Assembly (NCBI RefSeq): GCF_013114825.1
Contig: NZ_JAAVLX010000004.1
Span: 496,001-560,000, forward strand
Source of the DNA: Bradyrhizobium australiense
Lineage (GTDB): Bacteria; Pseudomonadota; Alphaproteobacteria; Rhizobiales; Xanthobacteraceae
Length of the DNA stretch: 64,000 bases
Direction of reading: 5' to 3'
The notes beneath the pieces are model-generated. The model had not been told where the DNA came from and ran no database searches. It was given only the letters and a program-made list of their open reading frames with translations. This document shows, piece by piece, positions 36,772-45,446 of the stretch; the stretch's first letter is position 1, and the number at the start of each line of letters is the position of its first letter. The position numbers and the translations under genes were made by a program.

Positions 36772-36786
36772 GCACCATAGATGTGC
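36772..36786. promoter_or_regulatory. Inverted repeat between mmsA and the LysR gene
   Basis: GCAC (36772-36775) and GTGC (36783-36786) form a perfect small palindrome with a 7-base spacer, in the 100-base gap between the divergent genes and just before the LysR start. LysR regulators usually bind such sites near their own promoter. The arms are short and the exact operator is a guess. Confidence 0.3.
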
Positions 36787-36790
36787 GGAA

Positions 36791-37705
36791 ATGCTGGATC
36801 AAGGCACCAAGACAATTGACTGGGATGACTTCCGTTTCGTCCTCGCCATCGTGCGCGGCGGCTCGGTTTCCGCTGCCGCCAAACAGCTGTCGGTCGATCA
36901 TGCCACGGTGATCCGCCGTGTCGACCGATTGGAGCGGCATCTCTCCGCGAAGCTGTTCGACCGCCGCAAGACTGGCTATCTCCTGACCGAAGCCGGCCAG
37001 CGCGTCGCCGACAGCGCGGAGGCCATGGAATCCACCATCGTCGCCAACCAGGAGGCGGTCGGCGGCTCGCGCGCCCAGCTTACCGGCACGGTCCGGATCG
37101 GCGCGCCCGACGGGTTCGGCAGCCATTTCCTCGCCTCCCGGCTGGTGAAATTCACCGAGCGCTATCCCGATCTCGACCTGCAGCTCGTCGCCACCGCACG
37201 CCTGTTCAGCCTGTCGAAGCGGGAAGCGGACATTGCGATCAGCCTGACCATGCCCAAGGAAGGCCGGATCGTCGGGCGCAAGCTGCTCGACTACAGCCTC
37301 GGGCTCTATGCCGCACCAGCCTATCTCGATCGGGCAGCGAAGATCGTCGCGCGTGGCGACCTGCCGGGCCATCGCTTTGTCGGCTATATCGAGGAACTGC
37401 TGTTCACGCCGGAACTGGATTACCTGCCGCAGGTCTCGCCGAAGATCTCGGCCAAATTCCGCAGCGCCAACCTGATCGCGCAGCTCAACGCCACCATTGC
37501 CGGCTTTGGGATTGCCGTGCTGCCGCACTTCATGGCGACCGCGCATCCGGAATTGCGGCCGGTATTGCCGGATGAGGTGAAGATCTCGCGCACGTTCTGG
37601 ATGCTGATGCACGCCGACAGCAAGGACCTGGCGCGGATCAGGGCGGTGGCCGATTACATCCACGAGACAGTGGAGAGCGAGCGCGCGCTGTTTGGCGGGC
37701 GATAA
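36791..37705 (+). CDS. LysR-family transcription regulator
   Basis: A 304-residue regulator. The N-terminal winged helix (FRFVLAIVRGGSVSAAAKQLSVDHATVIRRVDRLE) is followed by a LysR substrate-binding domain (GTVRIGAPDGFGSHFL, ADIAISLTMPKEGRIVGRKLL, IAGFGIAVLPHFMA). Start ATG at 36791 (MLDQGTKTIDWDDF); the open frame upstream overlaps mmsA. It is divergent from mmsA and probably controls the valine operon, with an intermediate of the pathway as a possible co-inducer. The gene ends just before a family B repeat. Confidence 0.88.
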   Translation: MLDQGTKTIDWDDFRFVLAIVRGGSVSAAAKQLSVDHATVIRRVDRLERHLSAKLFDRRKTGYLLTEAGQRVADSAEAMESTIVANQEAVGGSRAQLTGTVRIGAPDGFGSHFLASRLVKFTERYPDLDLQLVATARLFSLSKREADIAISLTMPKEGRIVGRKLLDYSLGLYAAPAYLDRAAKIVARGDLPGHRFVGYIEELLFTPELDYLPQVSPKISAKFRSANLIAQLNATIAGFGIAVLPHFMATAHPELRPVLPDEVKISRTFWMLMHADSKDLARIRAVADYIHETVESERALFGGR

Positions 37706-37707
37706 GT

Positions 37708-37794
37708 CGTAGGGGGCAAAGCGCAGCGTGCCCACCGTTCCAGGCGACGATCTCGGAAAGGTGGTGGGCACGCTTTGTTTTGCCCACCCTACGA
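37708..37794. repeat. Palindromic intergenic repeat, family B copy 3
   Basis: cgtagggggcaaagcg pairs with cgctttgttttgcccaccctacg, and gtgcccacc pairs with ggtgggcac. It lies between the convergent LysR and TetR genes. Confidence 0.85.
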
Positions 37795-37802
37795 TTCCGC
37801 GA

Positions 37803-38420
37803 TCAATTCACCTTCGCCCGCGTCTTCTTCACGACCGGATTCGCCTCGGCACGGGCCAGCGCTGCCTCACGGCCGGCGACGAGAATTTCGTCGGAAAGTT
37901 CGCCGCTGGCCGCCACGCGGGACATCACCAAGGTACCTATCATGGTCGCCAGCGTGGCCATCGCCTGCTTACGCGCGGTCTTGCGCGGCACGTCCGGAAT
38001 CTGATCGGCCATCACATCGATCAACTGCTCCAGTTTGGCGGCAAAGGCCTTGCGGGTCTTTGCGCTTTCCCGGGCGATTTCGGCACCTAGCGTGGGAACG
38101 GCACAACCGCGGCCGGGATCGTCGCGATGCACCGTCGAGACGTAGGAATCGATGATCGTCGACAGCCGCTTGTCCGGCGGCGTTTCAGCGGCGATCTTGC
38201 GCCAGTGCTCGACCGAATGGTCCATCGCATAGGCAAAAGCCTCGATGACGAGCGCCTCGCGGGAATCAAAATGCGCGTAAAAGCCGCCATGGGTCAGCCC
38301 GGCTTCCTTCATCAGGTCGGCGACGCCGATGCCATGCGCGCCCTTTTCGCGAAGCCGCACCGAGGCCTTTTTCACGATCCGCGCGTGGGTCTCCTGCTTG
38401 TGCTCTTTCGAATAACGCAT
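37803..38420 (-). CDS. TetR/AcrR-family repressor
   Basis: A 205-residue repressor. The N-terminal helix-turn-helix is in REKGAHGIGVADLMKEAGLTHGGFYAHF with the typical FYxHF end of TetR domains. The C-terminal ligand domain has GRGCAVPTLGAEIARES, where a Cys sits in the middle. ATG at 38418-38420 is used. It is divergent from the enoyl-CoA hydratase gene, and a near-perfect 26-base palindrome just upstream of it is the likely operator. The ligand could be an acyl-CoA or aromatic compound handled by the divergent genes. Confidence 0.88.
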   Translation of the reverse strand: MRYSKEHKQETHARIVKKASVRLREKGAHGIGVADLMKEAGLTHGGFYAHFDSREALVIEAFAYAMDHSVEHWRKIAAETPPDKRLSTIIDSYVSTVHRDDPGRGCAVPTLGAEIARESAKTRKAFAAKLEQLIDVMADQIPDVPRKTARKQAMATLATMIGTLVMSRVAASGELSDEILVAGREAALARAEANPVVKKTRAKVN

Positions 38421-38430
38421 CAATACATCC

Positions 38431-38456
38431 TATTAAATGTCTGTAGTCATATAATA
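38431..38456. promoter_or_regulatory. Probable TetR operator
   Basis: TATTAAATG (38431-38439) and CATATAATA (38448-38456) match at eight of nine positions when inverted, with an 8-base spacer. The AT-rich palindrome lies 11 bases upstream of the TetR start and 181 bases before the divergent hydratase start, so it could control both. Confidence 0.6.
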
Positions 38457-38636
38457 GCAGTTGTGCGCGGGAAAAGCTGCATCTATTTCGCTTTTTCAAT
38501 GCCGATCGTCGCAAATGTGGCGATCGCGTGCACCGCAAAATTGCCGCCCGTTGCAAGCTGCGACCCGGCCTTGACAAGGCGGCGCAATGTCCCGGAAGTG
38601 GTGCCGACCGCCAGGACCAATCCAGGAAAAACAAAA

Positions 38637-39422
38637 ATGGAAATGCTCAATCTCCATTGCGGCATCGACCGCGCCGACGGAGGCGTCGTCCGGCTCTCGA
38701 TCTGCAATTCGGGCACCCTCAACATTCTCTCCTCCGCCGTCACCGATGGCGTGCGAGAAGGGTTCGAGAAGCTCGCCGGCGACAAAGACATTCGCGTCGT
38801 GATCCTATCCGGACAAAGCGAGAAGAGCATGATCGGCGGCGCCGACATCAAGGAGATGGCACGCCTCGACCAGAAATCCGCCGAGGCTTTCATCACGCGT
38901 CTGCGCGACCTCTGCGAGGCCGTGCGCAACTTTCCTGCGCCAGTGATCGCGCGGCTTCCCGGCTGGTGCCTTGGTGGCGGACTGGAAGTCGCCGCCGCCT
39001 GCGATTTCCGGATTGCGGCCCGCGACGCCAAGTTCGGCATGCCAGAGGTGCGTGTCGGCATCCCCTCGGTGATCCACGCTGCGCTGCTGCCGCGGCTGAT
39101 CGGCTGGGGCCGCGCCCGCTGGCTTGTCATGACGGCCCAACATATCGACGCGCCCACTGCGCTCGCCTGGGGCCTGGTCGACGTGGTCGCCAAGGAAGGC
39201 GGGATCGATGCCGCGGTCGAGCATACCGTGAAGGCACTGCTCGAATGCGGACCCGAGGCGCTACGCGCGCAGAAGGCGCTGCTCCGGCAATGGGAGGAGC
39301 TCCCGCTGACCGAATCCGTCAATCTGAGCGTCGGCGTGTTCGGACAGTCTTTCCTGACCGGCGAGCCACAGCGGTTGATGCAAGGATTTCTCGACCGCAA
39401 GAATAGACGGAGGGAAGCATGA
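38637..39422 (+). CDS. Enoyl-CoA hydratase/isomerase
   Basis: A 261-residue crotonase-fold protein. KSMIGGADIKEMARLD (oxyanion hole), PGWCLGGGLEVAAACDFRIAARDAKFGMPEVRVGIPS (second oxyanion and catalytic Glu region) and LLPRLIGWGRARWLVM are all present. Start ATG at 38637 follows AGGAA. It overlaps the FAD monooxygenase start by four bases (ATGA). Co-translation with a hydroxylase suggests that it acts on a CoA ester in the same aromatic or unsaturated acid pathway. The substrate is unknown. Confidence 0.88.
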   Translation: MEMLNLHCGIDRADGGVVRLSICNSGTLNILSSAVTDGVREGFEKLAGDKDIRVVILSGQSEKSMIGGADIKEMARLDQKSAEAFITRLRDLCEAVRNFPAPVIARLPGWCLGGGLEVAAACDFRIAARDAKFGMPEVRVGIPSVIHAALLPRLIGWGRARWLVMTAQHIDAPTALAWGLVDVVAKEGGIDAAVEHTVKALLECGPEALRAQKALLRQWEELPLTESVNLSVGVFGQSFLTGEPQRLMQGFLDRKNRRREA

Positions 39423-41110
39423 GGCCAGCCGGCAAGGGACCGCTGGAGTCGCTCTATTTCGACTATCCCCGCTTTGCAGCACGGCGCGTGCCGGAGCTTG
39501 ATGGCGAGATGACCCGGCATCCGGTGCTGATCGTGGGTGCCGGCCCGATAGGCATGACGGCGGCGCTGGTGCTGGCGCGCTACGGCATCAGGAGCGTGCT
39601 GATCGATCGCAAAGACACGTTTAATGACGGCAGCCGCGCCATCTGCATCGCGCGGCCGAGCATGCATATCCTGGAGCGGGTCGGCGCCGTCGCGCCCTTC
39701 GTCGAAAAGGCGCTCGGCTGGCGCTTCGGCCGCAGCTACTACCGCGGCGAGCAAATTTTTCGGCTGGAGATGCCGCAACCGCCGGGCGAGAAATATCTGC
39801 CGATGTATAATCTGCAGCAGCAATACATCGAAAAGTTCCTGCACGATGCGGTCGCGGCCTGCGACCTCGTCGACATGCGCTGGCAGAGCGAACTGTCCGC
39901 CATCGAGCGGCACAACGATGGCGTCTCGGTTCGGGTTTCGTCGCCGGAGGGCGATTATCGGCTCGACGCCGACTACGTGCTCGCCGCCGACGGGGCGCGC
40001 TCGCCTGTCAGGTCGATGCTCGGCTTGCGGCTGAAGGGCGATAATTACGAAGGCCGCTATGTGATCGCGGATATCCGCATGGACCACGATTTTCCAACCG
40101 AGCGCCGGGCGTTTTTCGAACCAAGCGGGAATCCCGGGGGCACGGTGTTGATCCACAAGCAACCGGACGATATCTGGCGCGTGGACTATCAGCTCCGTGA
40201 GGGCGAGAGCGAACAGGACGCACTCAAGGAAGCAAATATCCGCGCCCGCGTCGGCGCGATCCTTGCCGATATTGGTCACACCAAGCAATGGGAACTGGAA
40301 TGGTGGAGCGTCTACTCCGCCAACACGCTGTGCCTCGATGACTACCGGTACGGCCGCGTCTTCTTCATCGGCGACGCCGCGCATATCGTGCCGATCTTTG
40401 GCGTGCGCGGACTGAACAATGGCCTTGCGGACGCCGAGAACGTCGGCTGGAAGCTGGCACTCGTGCTCCGCGGCGAGGCGAATGAGCGGCTGCTCGACAG
40501 CTATTCGCCGGAGCGGCGCGGCGCCACGCTCGATGTGTTCGCCAATGCCACCAAGAGCACGCGCTTCATGACCCCGCCGACGCGCGGCTGGCGGCTGGCG
40601 CGCGAGGCCGCACTGTCGCTCAGCCTCCGCCATGAATTTCCGCGAGGGCTCGCCAATCCGCGCCAGATGCAGCCCTATACCTATTCGGAAAGCCCGCTGA
40701 CGCCCTACGCCGGACACGATGCCGAATTCGGGGGCGGACCAGCCTGCGGCAGCGCCGCGCCGAACGCAAGGCTGGCGGACGGAAGCTACCTGCTGGATCG
40801 CGCCGGCGACGGCATGACGGCGATCCTGTTCTGCGAAGGCCAGCCGACTGCCGAGCAGGCAGCGCTGCTCGCGCAACTCGGCCGGATCGACAAGCGATTT
40901 GCTTCGGTGCTGGTTACGTCACGCGGCTCGGCCTCCGAAACGAAAGCCATTGCGGACCAGGACGGCGAAATCGCCCGCCTGTTTGCCGCCGGGCCCGGCA
41001 CGCTCTATCTGCTGCGGCCCGACCTGCACATCGCCGGGCGATGGAAAGCCATCGCTCCCGTCGAGATCCTGAAAACCGCAAGCCTTTGCCTGGGCAGCGA
41101 GACGCAATGA
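39419..41110 (+). CDS. FAD-dependent aromatic-ring monooxygenase (MhpA/PheA type)
   Basis: A 563-residue group A flavin monooxygenase. The GxGxxG FAD site is VLIVGAGPIGMTAALVLARYG (near residues 36-56), the second FAD motif is YGRVFFIGDAAHIVPIFGVRGLNNG, and the thioredoxin-like C-terminal domain of the phenol hydroxylase type follows (about residues 430-560). Enzymes of this type hydroxylate phenols, hydroxyphenylpropionates or similar with NAD(P)H and O2. An N-terminal extension of about 33 residues precedes the FAD domain. It overlaps the hydratase upstream and the DUF2783 gene downstream, each by an ATGA. Confidence 0.88.
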   Translation: MRPAGKGPLESLYFDYPRFAARRVPELDGEMTRHPVLIVGAGPIGMTAALVLARYGIRSVLIDRKDTFNDGSRAICIARPSMHILERVGAVAPFVEKALGWRFGRSYYRGEQIFRLEMPQPPGEKYLPMYNLQQQYIEKFLHDAVAACDLVDMRWQSELSAIERHNDGVSVRVSSPEGDYRLDADYVLAADGARSPVRSMLGLRLKGDNYEGRYVIADIRMDHDFPTERRAFFEPSGNPGGTVLIHKQPDDIWRVDYQLREGESEQDALKEANIRARVGAILADIGHTKQWELEWWSVYSANTLCLDDYRYGRVFFIGDAAHIVPIFGVRGLNNGLADAENVGWKLALVLRGEANERLLDSYSPERRGATLDVFANATKSTRFMTPPTRGWRLAREAALSLSLRHEFPRGLANPRQMQPYTYSESPLTPYAGHDAEFGGGPACGSAAPNARLADGSYLLDRAGDGMTAILFCEGQPTAEQAALLAQLGRIDKRFASVLVTSRGSASETKAIADQDGEIARLFAAGPGTLYLLRPDLHIAGRWKAIAPVEILKTASLCLGSETQ

Positions 41111-41292
41111 GCGCGATGTCGTTCGAGGACTTCGAGACCGCCTATGAGACGCTGGCGATGGCCATCGACCAGGCCGGGGCCGAGCGTGAAGCGCTGTTCC
41201 TGACCCGGCTTGCCCTCGTGCTCGGCCACGAACTTGGCGACGTCGTAGCCTTCAGGAAGGCAATCGCGACCGCGCTGGATGGGCTGGAATAA
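41107..41292 (+). CDS. DUF2783 small protein
   Basis: A 61-residue helical protein (FEDFETAYETLAMAIDQAG, LALVLGHELGDVVAFRKAI) with no cysteine or membrane helix. It matches the DUF2783 family, which commonly accompanies FAD-dependent monooxygenases of this kind. The start overlaps the monooxygenase stop (ATGA), so the two are probably made in equal amounts. It may be an accessory subunit; function is unknown. Confidence 0.75.
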   Translation: MSAMSFEDFETAYETLAMAIDQAGAEREALFLTRLALVLGHELGDVVAFRKAIATALDGLE

Positions 41293-41386
41293 CGACGGCG
41301 CGCAAGCCCTGCACGGCAATCGATCAATTTCTCTCATGCGAATGGCTAGATTTTTCATGTTATGATTCGTTGCGATTTTCGCCACG

Positions 41387-41392
41387 TATAAT
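41387..41392 (+). promoter_or_regulatory. AT-rich promoter-like stretch in the 41293-41553 gap
   Basis: The 261-base gap before the MFS gene is markedly AT-rich at 41340-41410 and contains TATAAT at 41387. No good -35 box lies 17 bases upstream (GATTCG is the nearest), so the promoter is tentative. Nothing else was seen in the gap. Confidence 0.3.
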
Positions 41393-41553
41393 AATATTAG
41401 AAACGTAATCCAATGACGGAATTGAGGCTCTCACGGATCAATCCTGGCACCGGGTCGTGTCCTGAAATGAGGGAAGTACGGCATTTAAGTCAGACGGTCA
41501 TCACGTCAGAATGCTGAAAGCAAATCTTCCCACCGCAATCCCGCCGAGGCCCA

Positions 41554-42837
41554 ATGATCTCGAACTGGCTGTCCGCCGCCCTCGCCCGCCGCAATATCCA
41601 CTACGGCTGGGTGATGGTCGCCGTGACCTTTCTCACTGCCCTGATCTCCGCCGGCACGGTCGGCGCCCCCGGCGTCTTTATCGTGCCCTTGCAGAAGGAA
41701 TTCGGCTGGACGACGGCGGAGATTTCCTCAGCGCTGTCGATCCGTTTCATCCTGTTTGGGCTGATGGCGCCGTTCGCCGCGGCGCTGATGAATCGCTACG
41801 GCCTGCGTAATGTGACGCTGTCGGCGCTGCTGATCGTCGTCTCCGGCCTCGTCGCGTCGCTGGCGATGACCAAGGTCTGGCACCTGATGCTGCTGTGGGG
41901 CGTGGTGATCGGGCTCGGCACCGGCATGACGGCGCTGGTGCTGGGCGCAACCATCGCTGCGCGCTGGTTCATGGCCCGGCGCGGCCTTGTGGTCGGCATC
42001 CTGACCGCGAGCGTTGCGACCGGACAGCTGGCTTTCCTGCCGCTGTTGGCGAGCCTGACCGACGCTTACGGCTGGCGGCTCGCGCTAACGCTGGTATGCG
42101 TGATGCTGGGCGTCGCCGCATTTGCCGTACTCATGGTCATGCGCGACCGCCCGAGCGATGTCGGCCTGCGACCCTTCGGCGACGAACGCACCGAGCCGCT
42201 GCCGGCGCCGCCGCCGAACAACATGCCGATCATGGCGGCGGCGCTCGGCACGCTGCGCGACGCCTCGAAGTCGGGCGTGTTCTGGATCCTGTTCGCGACC
42301 TTCTTCATCTGCGGCGCCAGCACCAACGGCCTCGTCCAGGTCCATCTGATTCCGATGTGTCTCGATTTCGGCATTCCGCAGGTGGAGGCGGCGAGCCTGC
42401 TCGCGGCGATGGGCATCTTCGATTTCGTCGGCACCATTGCCTCCGGCTGGCTGTCCGACCGCTACGACAACCGCTGGCTCCTGTTCTGGTATTACGGCCT
42501 GCGCGGCCTGTCGCTGTTGTTCCTGCCGTTCACCGATTTCTCGTTCTACGGCCTGTCGGTGTTTGCGATGTTCTACGGCCTCGATTGGATCGCAACCGTG
42601 CCGCCGACGGTGCGGCTCACCGCGCAGCGGTTCGGCCCCGAACGCGCCAACCTCGTGTTCGGCTGGATATTTGCCGGCCATCAACTGGGCGCGGGTGTCG
42701 CCGCGTTCGGCGCCGGCCTGTCGCGGACGGTGCTGCAGACCTATCTGCCGGCCTTCTTCGTCGCCGGTGCGCTCTGTGTGGTGGCTGCGCTGATTGTCCT
42801 GGCGATTGCGCGTCCGCCGAAGCCTGTAACGGCGTGA
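41554..42837 (+). CDS. MFS transporter, possible organic-anion carrier
   Basis: A 427-residue major facilitator protein with about 12 hydrophobic segments. Family motifs include GVFIVPLQKEFGWTTAEIS, GWLSDRYDNRWLL (motif A-like) and FGWIFAGHQLGAG. The closest style is the MFS_1 / OFA-like group that carries monocarboxylates. Start ATG at 41554 follows GAGG. Being next to monooxygenase and carboxylase genes, it may bring in the substrate of that pathway, but substrate identity is not visible. Confidence 0.85.
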   Translation: MISNWLSAALARRNIHYGWVMVAVTFLTALISAGTVGAPGVFIVPLQKEFGWTTAEISSALSIRFILFGLMAPFAAALMNRYGLRNVTLSALLIVVSGLVASLAMTKVWHLMLLWGVVIGLGTGMTALVLGATIAARWFMARRGLVVGILTASVATGQLAFLPLLASLTDAYGWRLALTLVCVMLGVAAFAVLMVMRDRPSDVGLRPFGDERTEPLPAPPPNNMPIMAAALGTLRDASKSGVFWILFATFFICGASTNGLVQVHLIPMCLDFGIPQVEAASLLAAMGIFDFVGTIASGWLSDRYDNRWLLFWYYGLRGLSLLFLPFTDFSFYGLSVFAMFYGLDWIATVPPTVRLTAQRFGPERANLVFGWIFAGHQLGAGVAAFGAGLSRTVLQTYLPAFFVAGALCVVAALIVLAIARPPKPVTA

Positions 42838-42846
42838 ACCCAGCAA

Positions 42847-42949
42847 GTCATTCCGGGGCGATGCGCAGCATCGAACTATGGTGCGCAGTTGCGCACCTGA
42901 GAATCTCGAGATTCCGGGTCTGGTGCTAACGCACCATCCCGGAATGACA
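42847..42949. repeat. Palindromic intergenic repeat, family A copy 4 (inverted)
   Basis: This copy runs in the opposite orientation: gtcattccggggcgatgcg at the left and gcaccatcccggaatgaca at the right, with ggtgcgcagttgcgcacc, ctcgag and ctggtgctaacgcaccat between. It lies between the convergent MFS and carboxylase genes. Confidence 0.85.
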
Positions 42950-42953
42950 TCCG

Positions 42954-44513
42954 CTACGGCCGCGTCGACATGTTGGTTGGCGGACCGACGGTGCGGATCG
43001 GCTCCGCCAATCTCGCGAATTCGCACAGCAGCGAACGCGTCTTGCGCGGGTCGATCACCTCCTCGACCCAGAATTTCTCGGCGGAGCGGAACGGCGAGCG
43101 CAGCTTGTTGAGGCGCTGCTCGATCTCTTTCAGCTTCGCGGCCGGATCATCCGATGCATCGATGTCGGCGCGATAGGCGGCCTCGATGCCGCCTTCGAGC
43201 GGCAACGACCCCCAATAGGCCGACGGCCAGGCATAGCGCATCGAATAGCGGTTGGCCGGCTGGTGCACGACACCCGCCACACCGAACGCGTTGCGCACGA
43301 TGATGGTGCACCAAGGCACCGTCGACTGGTTGACCGCCGCCATCGCCCGCACACCGTGCCGGATGGTCGCAGACTTCTCGGCCTCGAGCCCGATCATGAA
43401 GCCTGGGCAGTCCATCAGATAGACGACCGGCAGATGGAAGGTCTCGGCGAAATCGACCCAGCGCACCACCTTCTGGCACGCCTCCGCCGTCCAGGACCCG
43501 CCATAGTGGAAGGGATCGCTCGCCAAGAGCAGCACCGCGCGGCCTTCGAACCGGGCAAGCCCAGTGATGATCGGCCGGCCGAAATTGCTGTTGACCTCGA
43601 AGAACGAGCCCTTGTCGACCACAGCGTCGATGATCGGGCGCATCTTGTACACCTGGCGGCGATTGCGCGGCACCGCCTTCAACAACGAATCTTCCGCGCG
43701 CTCGGGATCATCAGTGCAGGGCACGGTCGGCGGCAACTCGTACACCGATGACGGCAGATAGGACAGGAAACGCCTGGCGCGTTCGAACGCCTCCTCCTCC
43801 GTGTCGACGGCATCATCGACGCCGCCGGCGCGCGTCTGGATCTCCGCGCCGCCAAGCTCCTGCTTCGTCAGGTCCTGGCCGAGACGGTTCACCACCGGAG
43901 GACCCGCGACGAACATCGCGGAGTTCCTGGTCATCACCGAATAATGGCTGGCGGCCAGTCGGGCCGCGCCAAGGCCCGCGACCGAACCGAGCCCGAGCGC
44001 AACCACGGGCACCCGCGCCATGTTCGCCGTCGTAAACCAGTACCAGCGCGTGCCGCCGACGCCGCCGGGCAGATTGGCTGCCCCCCGCGTTTCGATGGTC
44101 TTCACCGAACCGCCGCCACCCGAGCCTTCGATCATACGGATGATCGGCAGGCGAAAATCATGCGCCATCTCCTCGGCCATCAGCGGCTTGGCGGAGATCG
44201 AGGCATCGGCCGAGCCGCCGCGCACGGTGAAGTCGTCGCCGACGACAACCACGATGCGGCCGTCGATCCTGCCGCGGCCGAACACGCAGTTGGCCGGCGT
44301 CAAATGCTTGAGCTCGCTGTTTTCGTCGTATTCGGCGATGCCGGAAATCGCGCCGATCTCGTGGAAGGAATTCTTGTCGATCAGTCTGTCGATGCGCTCA
44401 CGAACCGTGAGCCGGCCCTGGTCATGCTGGCGCTTGACCTTGTCAACGCCTCCCATCTCGCGCGCGAACGCTTCGCGCCGAGCGAGCTCGTCGAGCTCCG
44501 GCTTCCAGTTCAT
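42954..44513 (-). CDS. Acyl-CoA carboxylase carboxyltransferase (beta) subunit
   Basis: A 519-residue biotin-dependent carboxyltransferase with both crotonase-like halves. The N-terminal half has KLTVRERI-type start (RLTVRERIDRLID) and GGGGSVKTIETRGA; the C-terminal half has YLMDCPGFMIGLEAEKSATIRHG and NAFGVAGVVHQPANRYS. It belongs to the propionyl-/methylcrotonyl-CoA carboxylase type. Start ATG at 44511-44513. A biotin carrier gene lies on the opposite strand 1 kb away; no biotin carboxylase gene is in the window. Its 5' end overlaps the IclR gene by 71 bases on the same strand. Confidence 0.9.
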   Translation of the reverse strand: MNWKPELDELARREAFAREMGGVDKVKRQHDQGRLTVRERIDRLIDKNSFHEIGAISGIAEYDENSELKHLTPANCVFGRGRIDGRIVVVVGDDFTVRGGSADASISAKPLMAEEMAHDFRLPIIRMIEGSGGGGSVKTIETRGAANLPGGVGGTRWYWFTTANMARVPVVALGLGSVAGLGAARLAASHYSVMTRNSAMFVAGPPVVNRLGQDLTKQELGGAEIQTRAGGVDDAVDTEEEAFERARRFLSYLPSSVYELPPTVPCTDDPERAEDSLLKAVPRNRRQVYKMRPIIDAVVDKGSFFEVNSNFGRPIITGLARFEGRAVLLLASDPFHYGGSWTAEACQKVVRWVDFAETFHLPVVYLMDCPGFMIGLEAEKSATIRHGVRAMAAVNQSTVPWCTIIVRNAFGVAGVVHQPANRYSMRYAWPSAYWGSLPLEGGIEAAYRADIDASDDPAAKLKEIEQRLNKLRSPFRSAEKFWVEEVIDPRKTRSLLCEFARLAEPIRTVGPPTNMSTRP

Positions 44514-45417
44514 TCGTATCCTCCGTCTTGATGATCTTGTTATTGTGGGCCGTCACCGGAAGTGGCTTTCTTTCGATCCGGTTGGCGAAGATGTCGCCCT
44601 CGGCGCCTTCCAGCAGGCCGCCGATCGCAACCCCGAGTTCGAGCATCTGCGGCGCCACTTCCTGGTGCAACCGCTTCTCGTCGAACATCGCGGCGAGAAG
44701 GCCGATCGTTACGACGACGAAGGTTTGATACTGCGGCGACCACACCGGCACCGCGCAACCGTTGATATGCGGGCTCCAGGTGCCGCAGCCCACGACATAG
44801 CCGTGTTCGCGCAAATGACGGCGGTTTTCCTCGATGCGCAACTTCAACTGGCCCGCACTTTCCGGAATCTCGCGCTCCATTTCGGCGATCAAGGCGTCGC
44901 CGACATCGGTGTCGAGCGCTGCGGTGTAGGCAAAGCCGGCCGCGGTGCTCGTCATCGAAATGCGGCTGCCGGTGCCTTCATGCAGGCCGAGCGCGTTCGC
45001 CGCGCGCGCGAATTCGAGATAGACCAGATGATAGCGATCGGGAATCACGAAACCGACGGTGCCCGGCAATTGATCGGCGACGTCCTGCAGACGCAGCCTG
45101 ATCAGATTGCGAAGCTGCAATCCCTTCATCATCGAAGTACTCATCGCCACCGCGCTTGGACCGATGCGATATTTCTGGTCGCGCGGCAAATAGACGAGCT
45201 GGCCCATCCGGGTCAGCGTGTGCGTGAGCCGCGATACCGTCGACCGCGGCAGACCACAGCGGCTGGAGATTTCCAGATTGCCTAGTCTGGCTTCATGACC
45301 CTCGAAGCAGCGCAAGACGTCGAACGCCCGCGACACCACCTGGATCACGTCACCCTCGCCTGCCAAATCGCTGGCAAGCATTCCCTGTTTGCTAAGCCGT
45401 TCCGAGCGTCTTCCCAT
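44443..45417 (-). CDS. IclR-family transcription regulator
   Basis: A 324-residue IclR protein. The N-terminal helix-turn-helix is VSRAFDVLRCFEGHEARLGNLE plus CGLPRSTVSRLTHTLTRMG. The C-terminal effector domain ends in LHQEVAPQMLELGVAIGGLL, followed by a basic tail. ATG at 45415-45417 is chosen. It is probably the controller of the divergent biotin carrier and TAXI/TRAP genes and of the downstream carboxyltransferase, whose start it overlaps by 71 bases (coupled expression). A perfect palindrome lies 13 bases upstream of its start. Confidence 0.88.
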   Translation of the reverse strand: MGRRSERLSKQGMLASDLAGEGDVIQVVSRAFDVLRCFEGHEARLGNLEISSRCGLPRSTVSRLTHTLTRMGQLVYLPRDQKYRIGPSAVAMSTSMMKGLQLRNLIRLRLQDVADQLPGTVGFVIPDRYHLVYLEFARAANALGLHEGTGSRISMTSTAAGFAYTAALDTDVGDALIAEMEREIPESAGQLKLRIEENRRHLREHGYVVGCGTWSPHINGCAVPVWSPQYQTFVVVTIGLLAAMFDEKRLHQEVAPQMLELGVAIGGLLEGAEGDIFANRIERKPLPVTAHNNKIIKTEDTNELEAGARRARSARSVRARDGRR

Positions 45418-45429
45418 TGTTATGGCTCC

Positions 45430-45446
45430 ATTCCGCCCTGCGGAAT
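45430..45446. promoter_or_regulatory. Probable IclR operator
   Basis: ATTCCGC (45430-45436) and GCGGAAT (45440-45446) form a perfect 7-base inverted repeat with a 3-base spacer (TTCCGC-CCT-GCGGAA core). A weaker related element, TTCCAC-TT-GCAGAA, follows at 45451. Both lie between the divergent IclR and biotin carrier genes. Confidence 0.6.

Noticed and set aside
38483..40876. 797-codon minus-strand frame
   Set aside because: Antisense to hydratase and monooxygenase genes; no motif.
39419..41110. FAD monooxygenase as a specific phenol hydroxylase
   Set aside because: The fold and C-terminal domain fit several substrates; nothing in the sequence selects one.
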